Positions 25,797 to 34,530 of a DNA stretch of 63,293 bases are shown here, piece by piece. The position numbers were made by a program, and so were the translations under genes. The stretch lies in contig JAJQHQ010000076.1 in NCBI GenBank assembly GCA_021199655.1, positions 1-63,293 of the forward strand. The letters are read 5' to 3'. This DNA is from Lachnospiraceae bacterium (GTDB lineage: Bacteria > Bacillota > Clostridia > Lachnospirales > Lachnospiraceae). Numbering within the stretch: the first letter of the stretch is position 1; every line of letters starts with the position of its first letter. The notes beneath the pieces are model-generated. The model was not told the origin of the DNA. It did no database searches and saw only the letters and a program-made list of their open reading frames with translations.

Positions 25797-27231
25797 AACG
25801 AAACAGGCAGGACAAAATGTATCCGCAGGAGCGGGAAAAGGTGCAGATGGCGGACAGAATGCGGGTGGAAATAATGCGCATGGCGCGGGCGGATCACAGA
25901 ATAAAATGGCAGTCATGCCGATGAACACACTGCTGCTGTCAATGTCGGTGCCGCTGATGCTTTCTTTGCTGGTACAGTCCCTTTATAATATCGTGGACAG
26001 TATTTTTGTATCGAGATATTCGGAGCAGGCGCTGACCGCCACCTCGCTCGTGTATGCGGTGCAGTTCCTGATGATCGCGGTCGGCGTCGGTACCAATGTC
26101 GGTCTGAATTCACTTTTGTCCAGATATGTCGGCGCGAAGAAAGATGAGGATGCCTGCCGCGCAGCCACCACGGGCCTGATTCTGAATATTGCGTCAGCCC
26201 TGGTTTTCTCTCTGGTCGGGATCTTTTTCTCAAAGCCGATCGCGTCGATGATGACCAGTGATCCGGAACTCCGAGAGCTTTGCATTCAGTACATGCAGGT
26301 CTGCGTGGTCTTCTGCTATGGTACGTTTATCCAGACCTACGGACAGCGGCTTTTACAGGCGGTCGGCGATACGGTTCTGAGCATGGTTTCCCTGATCTCG
26401 GGCGCAATCATCAATATCATCCTGGACCCGATCATGATTTTCGGCCTGCTTGGCTGCCCGGAAATGGGCATTCGCGGCGCTGCAATCGCTACTGTCATCG
26501 GACAGTGTACAGGCGCGGTGGTGGCCCTGGTGCTGAACAAGACGAAGAACCCGGTGATCCACGTACATTTCAAAGGCTATCATTTCAACCTGGACGACGT
26601 GAAGGCAATCTACCGCGTCGGCATGCCGACCATCGTCATGCAGGCGATCGGCAGCGTGATGACATTTGCTGTGAACGCGGTCCTGATGTCTGTGTCTACA
26701 ACAGCGGTTGCTTTCTTCGGCGTCTACTACAAGCTGCAGAACTTCCTGATGATGCCGATGAACGGACTTGGCCAGGCGACGATCCCGATTGTCGGGTTCA
26801 ACTTTGGTTCCGGTAATAAAGACCGGATCAAACAGGCGTGGAAATGCGTTGTCCCGGCCGGTATTGTGATGGCACTGATTGGCACGGTGATCTTTCTGGC
26901 ATTCCCGAAGCAGCTGCTCGGTCTTTTCGCGGCGAGTGAGGAGATGCTCGCAATCGGCGTACCGGCACTGCGGATCATTTCCGTGACGTTTGTTTTCGCG
27001 ACTATGACGATCATCTTCGGCTATTTCGCGTCCGGCCTCGGCAACGGCGTGATCAACATGGTCGGCGGTGCGATCCGTCAGCTGGTGGTGTTGGTGCCGC
27101 TCGTATGGGTGTTTACGAACTTTCTCGGGATTTCCTATACCTGGTACGCGATGTGGATCTCGGAAGTGCTGGCGTTTATCTACAGTTTCTGGAGCATCCG
27201 GAAAGAGACGAAGAAAAAAGCAGGGTTCTGA
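25783..27231 (+). CDS. MATE-family efflux transporter (MarR-linked)
   Basis: A 482-residue multidrug/toxin efflux protein with about 12 membrane helices. An unusual N-terminal extension of about 40 residues, rich in Gly, Ala, Asn and Gln, precedes the first helix (MNTLLLSMSVPLMLSLLVQS). The paired QSLYNIVDSIFV motif marks the first bundle of the family. MATE pumps export cationic or aromatic compounds using a Na+ or H+ gradient. Translational coupling to the MarR repressor indicates substrate-induced expression. The ATG at 25783 follows AAAGGAGCAGAAGAAA. Confidence 0.93.
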   Translation: MGKSKTKQAGQNVSAGAGKGADGGQNAGGNNAHGAGGSQNKMAVMPMNTLLLSMSVPLMLSLLVQSLYNIVDSIFVSRYSEQALTATSLVYAVQFLMIAVGVGTNVGLNSLLSRYVGAKKDEDACRAATTGLILNIASALVFSLVGIFFSKPIASMMTSDPELRELCIQYMQVCVVFCYGTFIQTYGQRLLQAVGDTVLSMVSLISGAIINIILDPIMIFGLLGCPEMGIRGAAIATVIGQCTGAVVALVLNKTKNPVIHVHFKGYHFNLDDVKAIYRVGMPTIVMQAIGSVMTFAVNAVLMSVSTTAVAFFGVYYKLQNFLMMPMNGLGQATIPIVGFNFGSGNKDRIKQAWKCVVPAGIVMALIGTVIFLAFPKQLLGLFAASEEMLAIGVPALRIISVTFVFATMTIIFGYFASGLGNGVINMVGGAIRQLVVLVPLVWVFTNFLGISYTWYAMWISEVLAFIYSFWSIRKETKKKAGF

Positions 27232-27389
27232 TACGGAATCCGGCAGACTGAATGTTCATTAATCTTATAATCCGGTGTCTGCTGCAGTTTGGGAATTGTT
27301 GCCGGACATGATCAAAACAATAGTTGTATTATAGTTCAGATTGTGTTATTTTGCATATAAAATAAAGCAGTAGAGGAAGACAATACTAT

Positions 27390-28646
27390 ATGGGCAATCA
27401 AACGAATCATACGCTGGTTATTTTAAAAAAGGGTGAGGGACGCACGGTCAAATCCGGCGGCCTCTGGATCTATGATAACGAAATCGAAAGCATAACCGGA
27501 ACGTTTCATAACGGAGACATGGTAACCGTGCATGATCATGATGGATATCCGCTGGGACGGGGATATATCAACCAGAACTCCAAAATCCGCATTCGTCTCA
27601 TGACGCGGAATGCCGGACAGGAGATTGATGAGGCATTTCTGCGGATGCGCCTGCAGGATGCCTGGGATTACAGGAAGAAAACGATGGGGCTTATCTGCGA
27701 TGCTGATTGTGATAATGAAAAGAGCATACACAATTGCAGCTGCCGTCTGGTATTCGGTGATGCGGATTTTCTGCCGGGCCTGGTCATTGACAAGTATGCG
27801 GATGTTCTGGTGGTGCAGTCGCTGGCGCTTGGTATCGACCGGTTTAAAGAGCAGATCGTAACGATCCTGAAGGAAATCCTGGCGGCAGACGGCCTTGTGA
27901 TCCGGGGAGTCTATGAACGCAGTGATTCCAAAGAACGTGAGAAAGAAGGCATGGAGCGCACAAAGGGATTTCTGGGAGCAGAATTTGATACGAAAGTCCC
28001 GATTACAGAGAATGGCGTGAAGTATATTGTTGATGTGCAGGATGGACAGAAGACCGGATTTTTTCTGGATCAGAAATACAATCGTCTGGCCATTCAGAAG
28101 CTGTGCCGGGGCGCGAAGGTGCTGGACTGCTTTACACACACGGGTTCGTTTGCGCTGAATGCGGGGATCGCGGGGGCGGCGGATGTGCTGGGAGTGGACG
28201 CGTCGGAGCTGGCGGTGGCACAGGCGCGGGAGAATGCCAGCCTGAACGGACTGCAGGATACCGTGCGGTTCGAATGCCATGATGTGTTTGAACTGCTGCC
28301 AGAGCTGGAACGCAGGGGAGAGCGGTACGATGTGGTGATCCTTGATCCGCCTGCTTTTGCAAAATCCCGCAGTTCGGTTAAGAATGCTGCGAAGGGTTAC
28401 CGGGAAATTAATCTGCGGGGCATGAAGCTCGTAAAAAACGGCGGTTATCTGGCGACCTGCTCCTGTTCGCATTTCATGGATTATGAGACTTTTACAAAAG
28501 TGATTGGCCAGGCAGCGCGGAGTGCGCATAAGCGTCTGCGTCAGGTCGAATTTCGTACCCAGGCGCCGGATCATCCGATCCTCTGGGCAGCGGATGAGAG
28601 TTATTATCTGAAATTTTACATTTTTCAGATTGTAGATGAGAAATAA
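27390..28646 (+). CDS. Class I SAM-dependent rRNA methyltransferase (RlmI-like)
   Basis: A 418-residue protein with an N-terminal PUA-type RNA-binding domain (LKKGEGRTVKSGGLWIYDNE). A central EEHVD-like segment and a C-terminal Rossmann methyltransferase follow: motif I is VLDCFTHTGSFALNA, and the catalytic motif is DVVILDPPAFAKSR. Family members methylate cytosine-5 in 23S rRNA (E. coli m5C1962). The domain order and length are standard. It is a single-gene unit with a terminator downstream. Its exact target nucleotide cannot be read here. Confidence 0.88.
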   Translation: MGNQTNHTLVILKKGEGRTVKSGGLWIYDNEIESITGTFHNGDMVTVHDHDGYPLGRGYINQNSKIRIRLMTRNAGQEIDEAFLRMRLQDAWDYRKKTMGLICDADCDNEKSIHNCSCRLVFGDADFLPGLVIDKYADVLVVQSLALGIDRFKEQIVTILKEILAADGLVIRGVYERSDSKEREKEGMERTKGFLGAEFDTKVPITENGVKYIVDVQDGQKTGFFLDQKYNRLAIQKLCRGAKVLDCFTHTGSFALNAGIAGAADVLGVDASELAVAQARENASLNGLQDTVRFECHDVFELLPELERRGERYDVVILDPPAFAKSRSSVKNAAKGYREINLRGMKLVKNGGYLATCSCSHFMDYETFTKVIGQAARSAHKRLRQVEFRTQAPDHPILWAADESYYLKFYIFQIVDEK

Positions 28647-28653
28647 AAGTTGA

Positions 28654-28687
28654 GAAGCATCAGTCATGGCTGCTGGTGCTTTTTTGA
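28654..28687 (+). terminator. Intrinsic terminator
   Basis: AGCATCAG and CTGCTGGTGCT pair imperfectly around a short loop and are followed by TTTTTT. The position directly after the rRNA methyltransferase stop codon supports the call. ATGCGCAGGG, the mark of the repeat family described elsewhere, follows the T-run. Confidence 0.75.
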
Positions 28688-28735
28688 TGCGCAGGGGCTG
28701 GCAAGTATGTTTTTAAATTTGTTGGTACTCACCTC

Positions 28736-28764
28736 TTGACATGGCTAGCAACGAGCGTTATAAC
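28736..28764 (+). promoter_or_regulatory. Promoter before the GT8 gene
   Basis: TTGACA (28736-28741), a 17-base spacer and TATAAC (28759-28764) give a strong housekeeping promoter about 180 bases ahead of the glycosyltransferase gene. The leader between them contains no recognised riboswitch. Confidence 0.8.
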
Positions 28765-28947
28765 ACGTTTATAAAAGAATCTGTATTCCTGTACCTGAAA
28801 GACGATCATAATTTTAAAAAGATGGAAAAATGACAGAATTGAATGGATGCAGGAATATACTGCTGTTATGGAAGAGTTGAAATGAAAAGAGAATGCAAAC
28901 GTTGTTTCATACAGTGTTACAGCGAACATTGTTGCGAGGAGGTACCA

Positions 28948-29916
28948 ATGGAACAGAGTGTAATACCCATTTTTTTTACAACTGACGAGAGTTATGCTCC
29001 CTGGCTGGACTGTGCCATCCGTTCAATGGAGGAGCACACATCCGAAGCGTATCGGTATCAGATTATTATCCTGCATCAGGATTTAACAAAAGAAAGTCAG
29101 GATAAGATTGCCTCCGGTGTGCACACACCGTTTGAAATCCGGTTTGTTCCCATGGAAAGGGAGCTGGCAGGCATTACTGACCGGACCGAAAACCGGCTGC
29201 GGTGTGATTATTTTACATTGACCATTTATTTCAGGCTGTTTATCGCTGACCGTTTTCCTGAGTATGATAAGGGAATTTATCTTGACAGTGACATTGTGGT
29301 GCCCGGTGATATTTCTGAACTGTACCGTGTGGAATTAGGAGACAATATCATCGGAGCCTGTGCGGATCGTTCGATCATGCCGGTTCCTGAACTGGTGGAG
29401 TATGTAGAAAACGCAGTCGGTGTACCGATTGACCGGTATATCAATTCCGGTATTCTGCTGATGAACCTGAAAAAGATGCGGGAAGTGGGATTTTGTGACC
29501 ATTTCCTCCGGCTGCTGCATACATTTCACTTTGATTGTCTTGCTCCCGATCAGGATTACATTAATGCAATGTGCAACGGTAAAGTCGTCTATCTGGATGA
29601 GACGTGGGACGCCATGCCGCCGATGGGAGAAAAAGAAAACGAGGTGCTTCGGGAACCCAGGCTGATTCATTACAATCTGTTTCAGAAGCCCTGGTGCTAT
29701 GACAATATCCCATATGAGAAATATTTCTGGAACTGTGCAAAAAAATCTCCGTTTTATCCGGACATTCTGCGTTTTAAGGAAAATTACTCGGAGGAACAGA
29801 AGAAATCGGATCAAACCTGCCTTGAAAACATGATCGCTAAGGGCCCCGGAGTGTGTGATCAGAAAGTTACTTTCCGCAAAATGTTTGAAAAAGGGGAAAG
29901 CATACGCGTATGCTAA
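28948..29916 (+). CDS. Glycosyltransferase family 8 protein
   Basis: A 322-residue GT8-type retaining glycosyltransferase with a GT-A fold. IPIFFTTDESYAPWLDCAIR opens the fold, and GIYLDSDIVVPGDISELY contains the metal-binding D-x-D. YINSGILLMNLKKMRE and LIHYNLFQKPWCYD are also family marks. It would transfer a sugar from UDP-sugar to a lipopolysaccharide, teichoic-type polymer or protein. The ATG at 28948 is chosen because GAGGAGG lies six bases upstream. It is followed by an acyltransferase gene, which suggests a joint role in cell-surface glycolipid synthesis. Confidence 0.88.
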   Translation: MEQSVIPIFFTTDESYAPWLDCAIRSMEEHTSEAYRYQIIILHQDLTKESQDKIASGVHTPFEIRFVPMERELAGITDRTENRLRCDYFTLTIYFRLFIADRFPEYDKGIYLDSDIVVPGDISELYRVELGDNIIGACADRSIMPVPELVEYVENAVGVPIDRYINSGILLMNLKKMREVGFCDHFLRLLHTFHFDCLAPDQDYINAMCNGKVVYLDETWDAMPPMGEKENEVLREPRLIHYNLFQKPWCYDNIPYEKYFWNCAKKSPFYPDILRFKENYSEEQKKSDQTCLENMIAKGPGVCDQKVTFRKMFEKGESIRVC

Positions 29917-29976
29917 AACATGATAAAGATAAAATCTATGTATGGAAATCGGTGAAAAAAGAGGAGAACTTCGCAT

Positions 29977-30936
29977 ATGCTGATCGGCGGAAATAAAGAA
30001 CAGGTCATTGCCAATATGAAATCGGCTGCAGAGAGGGGAGATCTGAACTGTAAGATGGAGACGGACGATCCGGTTTTATCGCAGGAAGAGCGGGAAAAGA
30101 TCATTCGGCATTTCCTGGAATGTTACTCGCAGCAAAAGCAGCAGCTCGTTAACTTACGAAGTTCGCTCCCGCAAGCGCGGCGAACTTCTTGTAAGTTAAA
30201 TTATAAGGCTTTCGGATATCGGTTTTGCAACGTCTGTGCGCGGGCACTGACCGATACGGCCACCAGATGGCTGAACCGGGATACCAGGATTGAGGGGCTG
30301 GAGAATATAAAAGAGATTCATGGCGGTGCAATCGTTACCAGCAATCATTTCAGCCCTCTGGATAATACGGCGGTGCGGAAAGCGATGAATCGGGCAGGCT
30401 ATCGGCGGCTTTTCATTGTCAGTCAGGAGACGAATCTTGCCATGAAGGGATGGATAGGTTTTCTGATGAATCATGAGGACATCATTCCACTGGTGAATAA
30501 TTCTGAATATCTGCGTAAATATTTCGGCCCTATGATCCGGGAACGATTAAAACACGGTGATGCAATTCTGATCTATCCGGAGCAGGAGATGTGGTTTCAC
30601 TACCGAAAGCCCCGCCCGCCGAAACGGGGTGCGTATTATTATGCGGCTGTCAACCATGTTCCGGTTATTTCCTGTTTTGTGGAAATCCGGGATCTGCCGG
30701 GGAAAGAAAATGAAGAATTCCACAAAACCCGTTATGTGATGCATATTCTCAAACCCATTTACCCGGACCCGGATAAAAACGCCAGAGAGAACAGTCAGGA
30801 AATGATGCGGCAGGACTATCGGCAGAAGGCAGCGGCCTATGAACAGGCGTATGGAAAAACGCTTACATACGATTTTAAGACCGATGATATTGCAGGATGG
30901 ATTCCGCCTGAAGAGAATACTGAAGATAATTCCTGA
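29977..30936 (+). CDS. 1-acyl-glycerol-3-phosphate-type acyltransferase
   Basis: A 319-residue PlsC-like acyltransferase. Motif I is NHFSPLD (the N-H-x4-D dyad) and the later region IYPEQEMWFHYRKPRPPKRG fits the glycerol-phosphate binding motif. It would acylate a lysophospholipid or a glycolipid at the membrane. Residues about 57-75 (LVNLRSSLPQARRTSCKLN) are encoded by an 18-20 bp-arm palindrome inserted in frame, which does not look like normal family sequence. The gene follows the GT8 gene by 60 bases in the same direction. Confidence 0.85.
   Translation: MLIGGNKEQVIANMKSAAERGDLNCKMETDDPVLSQEEREKIIRHFLECYSQQKQQLVNLRSSLPQARRTSCKLNYKAFGYRFCNVCARALTDTATRWLNRDTRIEGLENIKEIHGGAIVTSNHFSPLDNTAVRKAMNRAGYRRLFIVSQETNLAMKGWIGFLMNHEDIIPLVNNSEYLRKYFGPMIRERLKHGDAILIYPEQEMWFHYRKPRPPKRGAYYYAAVNHVPVISCFVEIRDLPGKENEEFHKTRYVMHILKPIYPDPDKNARENSQEMMRQDYRQKAAAYEQAYGKTLTYDFKTDDIAGWIPPEENTEDNS
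30149..30199. repeat. Palindromic element inside a coding region
   Basis: TTAACTTAC + GAAGTTCGC (30149-30166) is repeated inverted as GCGAACTTC + TT + GTAAGTTAA (30180-30199), with a two-base bulge and a 13-base loop. It lies wholly inside the acyltransferase gene and keeps the frame open. This has the look of a small palindromic repeat inserted without disrupting the protein. Confidence 0.75.
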
Positions 30937-31054
30937 GAACGGCGGCGGGGAGCTTTTGCTAACCGATAAAAAAGGATGCGGTATAGCGGGGCATGAAGGA
31001 AAAAGGAACAAATAATCCGGCGGTTTTTTGAAAAATTTCTACTTTCAAGGAACC

Positions 31055-31082
31055 TTGACTTTACCTCAAAAAGATTTATAAT
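31055..31082 (+). promoter_or_regulatory. Strong promoter before the second MATE gene
   Basis: TTGACT (31055-31060), a 16-base spacer and TATAAT (31077-31082). Transcription would begin about 31089 and meet a terminator within 50 bases. Confidence 0.85.
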
Positions 31083-31107
31083 AATAACATACCGCGTGGC
31101 AGTGAAA

Positions 31108-31143
31108 GGCGTAAATCCAGGAAATTGGATTTACGTCTTTTTT
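31108..31143 (+). terminator. Leader terminator / attenuator upstream of MATE
   Basis: GTAAATCCA (31111-31119) and TGGATTTAC (31126-31134), extended by three further pairs to about 12 bp, are followed by TTTTTT. The promoter, about 20 nt of leader and this terminator precede the MATE gene by 150 bases. It could be an attenuator for the pump or the end of a short RNA. Confidence 0.75.
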
Positions 31144-31233
31144 ATGCGCACAGCCGCAGGAGGTGACTAGTGGCTTTGCCACTCGCGGCTGGCGCGGGCG
31201 AGCAGGAGCCGACAAGCCGCCTCCTGCCCGATT
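31143..31233 (+). repeat. Intergenic repeat, copy B of the TATGCGCA family
   Basis: It starts TATGCGCACAGCCGC right after a terminator T-run and ends CGATT. Inside, GCAGGAG / CTCCTGC and CGGGC / GCCCG make long stems, and it shares CGACAAGCCGCCTCCTGC with the copy at 52011. It shares the opening and the GCGGCTGGCGCGG segment with 2758. Confidence 0.6.
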
Positions 31234-31290
31234 GCAGGGCTGCACAGCTGCACACGCAAAGAAGATTCAGAAGGAAAAGGAGTATTTTTT

Positions 31291-32724
31291 ATGTCTGAGA
31301 ACAAAACGAAGGAGCTTGATTTAAGCACGGCTCCGATTGGGAAAACGATGCTGAATTACGCGATTCCGTGTATCATTTCGCTGCTGGTAGCAGCGCTTTA
31401 TAACATCGTGGACCAGATCTTTATCGGCTGGGGTGTCGGAGCGGAGGGCAACGGCGCGACGAATATTGTATTTCCGCTGACGACGCTGGCGCTGGCAATC
31501 GCCACGATGATTGGCGACGGCGCATGCTCGTTTGTGAGCATCAGTCTGGGAAGCCGCGACAGCGACAAGGCGCACCGTACGGTCGGCAATGCTGTGCTTC
31601 TTGCGATTATCTGCGGTATCGTTCTGATGGCGATTTACCTGATCTTTCAGGCGCCGATTCTTCGACTGTTCGGCGCGACGGACGATGTCTCTGAACTGAC
31701 AAGAACCTACGCGAAGCGATATTTCACCTGGATTGCGGTCGGCGTTCCGTTCTATATGTTCGGGCAGGCGATGAACCCGATCATCCGTTCAGACGGCAGC
31801 CCGAGAGTGGCGATGGTCGCGACATTGGCCGGTGCGATCGCGAATATCATTCTTGACCCAATCGCCATCTTTATCCTGAAGTGGGATGTGATGGGCGCGG
31901 CGGTTGCGACTGTAGCAGGACAGGTGATCACGGCAGTCATTTCGCTGGTATATGTGAGCAGAATGAAACAGGTGAAACTTTCAAAGGACAGCTTTGTGCT
32001 TCGCACATCGCTGATCACCAAATTTATCCCGCTTGGCTTTACCAGTTTTTTAAGCCAGTTCTCACTCGTGCTTTCGATGGCTGTTATGAACAATATGATC
32101 GCGAAGTATGGTGCGCTTTCCGCATTTGGCGAGGGAGGCACCGGCGATACGCCGATGGCAGTAGTTGGTATTGTCATGAAGTTTTTCCAGATTATGATTT
32201 CGGTGGTTGTCGGTATGGCAGCGGGATGCATCCCGATCGTCGGCTTCAACTATGGTGCGCATCGCTTTGACCGCTGTCGGGAAATTATGAAGCGGCTGCT
32301 GACCTATGAGTTCTGCGTTGGCCTGGTGTCGCTGCTGATCTTTGAATTGTTCCCGACGCAGCTGATCAGCCTGTTTGGTACCGGTTATTCGGATACGTAC
32401 TACGCGTTTGCGCGGGTGGCGTTCCGCATTTATCTGTGTGCGGTTCCTCTGGACTGTGTCTGCAAGGCTTCCTTTATTTTCCTGCAGTCCCTTGGAAAAC
32501 CGGTGCAGTCGACCGTGCTTTCCCTGATCCGTGAGGTAGTGCTTGCGGTGCCGCTCGCAGCGATCCTGCCGTGGGTGTTCAGCCATCTGTTTGGTTCGGA
32601 GAACGGTATTTACGGCATTCTGCTTTCCATGCCGGTGGCTGTGGTGATTACGTTCATCATTGCGATTGTCATCGATCTGAATATGTACCGTCAGCTGAAA
32701 AAGCAGGAGGAAGCGGAGAAGTAA
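31291..32724 (+). CDS. MATE-family efflux transporter (second)
   Basis: A 477-residue MATE-family protein with about 12 helices. The start TAPIGKTMLNYAIPCIISLL and ALYNIVDQIFIGWGVG are the classic first-helix signature. The long loop between helices 7 and 8 contains a Gly-rich segment (YGALSAFGEGGTGDTPMAV). It would export cationic or lipophilic compounds by Na+ or H+ antiport. It has its own promoter-terminator leader. The ribosome site (AAGGAAAAGGAG) is strong. It is not closely similar to the MATE proteins encoded at 25783 or 52241. Confidence 0.93.
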   Translation: MSENKTKELDLSTAPIGKTMLNYAIPCIISLLVAALYNIVDQIFIGWGVGAEGNGATNIVFPLTTLALAIATMIGDGACSFVSISLGSRDSDKAHRTVGNAVLLAIICGIVLMAIYLIFQAPILRLFGATDDVSELTRTYAKRYFTWIAVGVPFYMFGQAMNPIIRSDGSPRVAMVATLAGAIANIILDPIAIFILKWDVMGAAVATVAGQVITAVISLVYVSRMKQVKLSKDSFVLRTSLITKFIPLGFTSFLSQFSLVLSMAVMNNMIAKYGALSAFGEGGTGDTPMAVVGIVMKFFQIMISVVVGMAAGCIPIVGFNYGAHRFDRCREIMKRLLTYEFCVGLVSLLIFELFPTQLISLFGTGYSDTYYAFARVAFRIYLCAVPLDCVCKASFIFLQSLGKPVQSTVLSLIREVVLAVPLAAILPWVFSHLFGSENGIYGILLSMPVAVVITFIIAIVIDLNMYRQLKKQEEAEK

Positions 32725-32883
32725 CTGCTCTGAACTGTTGCCAATAATGCATAAAGAATCCGCGGAAAACATCCATAAAAACGCTGAAAATGTGCTTTTG
32801 TCCGAAAAAATACTTACGTAAACCACTTTTTTCTGGTAAAATGTAACCAGTTGTATTGTGTCAAAATGAAAGAGGTGGAAATG

Positions 32884-33387
32884 ATGTATTCGGTAGGAGA
32901 TTATGTAGTGAAAGCCAACAATGGCGTATGCCGGGTAGAGGATATCGTGCATCTGGATGTTTCCGGTGCGAGCAAGGATAAGCAGTATTATCTGCTGATC
33001 CCGCAGGCGGACAAAAGCGCGAAGCTGTATGTTCCGGTGGATACGACCAGCACGTCGATCCGCAGCGTCATGAGCGAAGAGGGCGCGTGGAACATCATTG
33101 AAAAGATTCCTGACATTGATGAAGCCTGGATTGCCAATGACAAGCTTCGTGAGCAGGAATACAGGGAAGCGCTGAAGAGCTGTGATCCGGAGCTGTTGGT
33201 TGGCATTATCAAGAATATTTACCTGCGGAAGAAAAAGCGTCTTTCTGAAGGCAAAAAGAGTACATCAGTGGATGACCGGTATTTCCGTCTGGCTGAGCAG
33301 GCGCTGTATTCAGAGCTTGCGTTTGCAATTGGCAGAGATCCGGAGGAGATTGACCAGATCATTCAGGATAAGATCAATAAGCGCTGA
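32884..33387 (+). CDS. CarD-family transcriptional regulator
   Basis: A 167-residue CarD/CdnL-type protein. The N-terminal RNA-polymerase-interacting Tudor-like domain starts MYSVGDYVVKANNGVCRVED with the YYLLIPQ strand. The C-terminal helical domain ends in FAIGRDPEEIDQIIQDKI. Such proteins bind the RNA polymerase beta subunit and tune promoter opening. Two adjacent ATG codons (32881, 32884) follow AGAGGTGG, and the second gives the better spacing. A terminator lies about 55 bases downstream. Confidence 0.85.
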   Translation: MYSVGDYVVKANNGVCRVEDIVHLDVSGASKDKQYYLLIPQADKSAKLYVPVDTTSTSIRSVMSEEGAWNIIEKIPDIDEAWIANDKLREQEYREALKSCDPELLVGIIKNIYLRKKKRLSEGKKSTSVDDRYFRLAEQALYSELAFAIGRDPEEIDQIIQDKINKR

Positions 33388-33444
33388 AACGATAGTAAGA
33401 AAAGTGACTGTGAAAGTGCATAACGGTTAGAGAAAATAGTTAAC

Positions 33445-33478
33445 AGGGTGCAGACGAAAACGTTTGCATCCTGTTTTT
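33445..33478 (+). terminator. Intrinsic terminator after the CarD-like gene
   Basis: ACAGGGTGCA and TGCATCCTGT form a 10-bp stem (one G-T wobble) around a 14-base loop and are followed by TTTTTT. Confidence 0.85.
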
Positions 33479-33532
33479 TGTGATTTGTAAAAGGTCTGTA
33501 AAAGTATTGAGCAGGAAATATGGATGTTCGTC

Positions 33533-33561
33533 TTGTTTGTAGTGAGAGGAACTGATATAAT
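33533..33561 (+). promoter_or_regulatory. Promoter of the mntA-hepT pair
   Basis: TTGTTT (33533-33538), a 17-base spacer and TATAAT (33556-33561), 54 bases before the GTG start of mntA. Confidence 0.75.
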
Positions 33562-33614
33562 GGGGCATTGGAGAAAAGAAACGGGTTGGCATCGGAAGTG
33601 AGGAGGCGGGGATA

Positions 33615-33905
33615 GTGGAAGGATATTTGCCGAAAGCGGTAATGCAAGATATTGCCGAATTTGCCAGGAAAAACAATATTAAAAAAGTAACGCTTTTCGG
33701 ATCCAGAGCGAGAGGAACGAATACTAAGAGAAGTGACATAGACCTGGCTGTTAACGGTGGAGATGCGTTCGCATTTTATCTGGATCTCGAGGAATTTGCC
33801 CACACGCTTCTGACGTTTGATGTGGTTGACCTGAACAGGGAGATCAGTACAGAATTGAAAAACGAAATTGAGCGGGAAGGAGTCGTATTATATGAAAAAA
33901 TATGA
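33615..33905 (+). CDS. mntA: MntA-like nucleotidyltransferase antitoxin
   Basis: A 96-residue minimal nucleotidyltransferase. The catalytic motif runs GSRARGTNTKRSDIDL (G29-S30 to D41 and D43). In MntA-HepT systems this protein transfers AMP groups onto a tyrosine of the HepT toxin and so inactivates it. The GTG start at 33615 has AGGAGG eight bases upstream. Its end overlaps the start of hepT by 14 bases. The conserved active-site residues suggest it is functional. Confidence 0.85.
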   Translation: MEGYLPKAVMQDIAEFARKNNIKKVTLFGSRARGTNTKRSDIDLAVNGGDAFAFYLDLEEFAHTLLTFDVVDLNREISTELKNEIEREGVVLYEKI

Positions 33906-34290
33906 AAATTTCTGCAAGGCACTTGCAAACCTGCAGGTGGGACTTGAACTGGAGGAACCGTTCAGTATCGTAGAACAGACAGGAATTGTGGGACTGTTTG
34001 AAATCTGCTTTGAACAGTCATGGAAGCTGATGAAGGAACTTCTGGAAGAGCATGGAAGATTTGAAAACAAAATAGGCTCTCCCAGGGCGATTATTAAGAT
34101 AGCTTATCAGTGTGACATGATCGGTGACGAGGAACTTTGGCTGGATCTGCTCGAAGCGAGGAACGTGCTTGCTCATACCTATAGTGATGGTCAGGCATTA
34201 TCGGTGATTCGGGAGCTGAAATCGGACTATGTCCGTGCGTTCGAAGAATTGAAAAATGAAGTTGAGGAGCGCTGGATCGAGGAGGCATGA
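33892..34290 (+). CDS. hepT: HepT-like HEPN toxin (HI0074 family)
   Basis: A 132-residue HEPN-domain protein of the HI0074/HepT group. It carries RNVLAHTY, that is R90-x4-H95-x-Y97. The R-x4-H pair is the RNase active site, and Tyr97 is the residue that MntA modifies in characterised systems. The protein would cleave RNA when free and is kept silent by the cotranscribed nucleotidyltransferase. The ATG at 33892 has AGGAG ten bases upstream. The remnant of a GntR gene follows. Confidence 0.87.
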   Translation: MKKYENFCKALANLQVGLELEEPFSIVEQTGIVGLFEICFEQSWKLMKELLEEHGRFENKIGSPRAIIKIAYQCDMIGDEELWLDLLEARNVLAHTYSDGQALSVIRELKSDYVRAFEELKNEVEERWIEEA

Positions 34291-34336
34291 TTTCCGTGGC
34301 AATATAATAGAGGAATTCTTAAATTTTCCCGGTTTC

Positions 34337-34480
34337 CGCAGGACTTTACGAATCATGTGGTGCAGATGCGGGAGGACATGGCGCAGGGGCTCGTGCAGGA
34401 GTTTCTGGCGGGGATGCGGCAGCTGGGTATTTCGGAGGAGGAAGCGAAGAAACTGATGGATGAATGCAGGAAAAGATAGA
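34337..34480 (+). pseudogene. C-terminal remnant of a GntR (YtrA-type) regulator
   Basis: An open stretch without a start codon reads FTNHVVQMREDMAQGLVQEF, then LAGMRQLGISEEEAKKLMDE and stops at TAG 34478. This is the usual C-terminal tail of small GntR-family repressors of the YtrA type, which normally precede an ABC ATPase/permease pair, exactly as here. The DNA-binding N-terminal domain is absent, so the MntA-HepT pair may have replaced it. Confidence 0.7.
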
Positions 34481-34530
34481 CTGCAGTGTATGGAATAGAA
34501 CAAAAGGGAGAAAGAGAAGGGGAAAAGCAG

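Noticed and set aside
27423-28667. 414-residue open frame on the minus strand
   Set aside because: Mirror of the rRNA methyltransferase gene; the plus strand has all family motifs.
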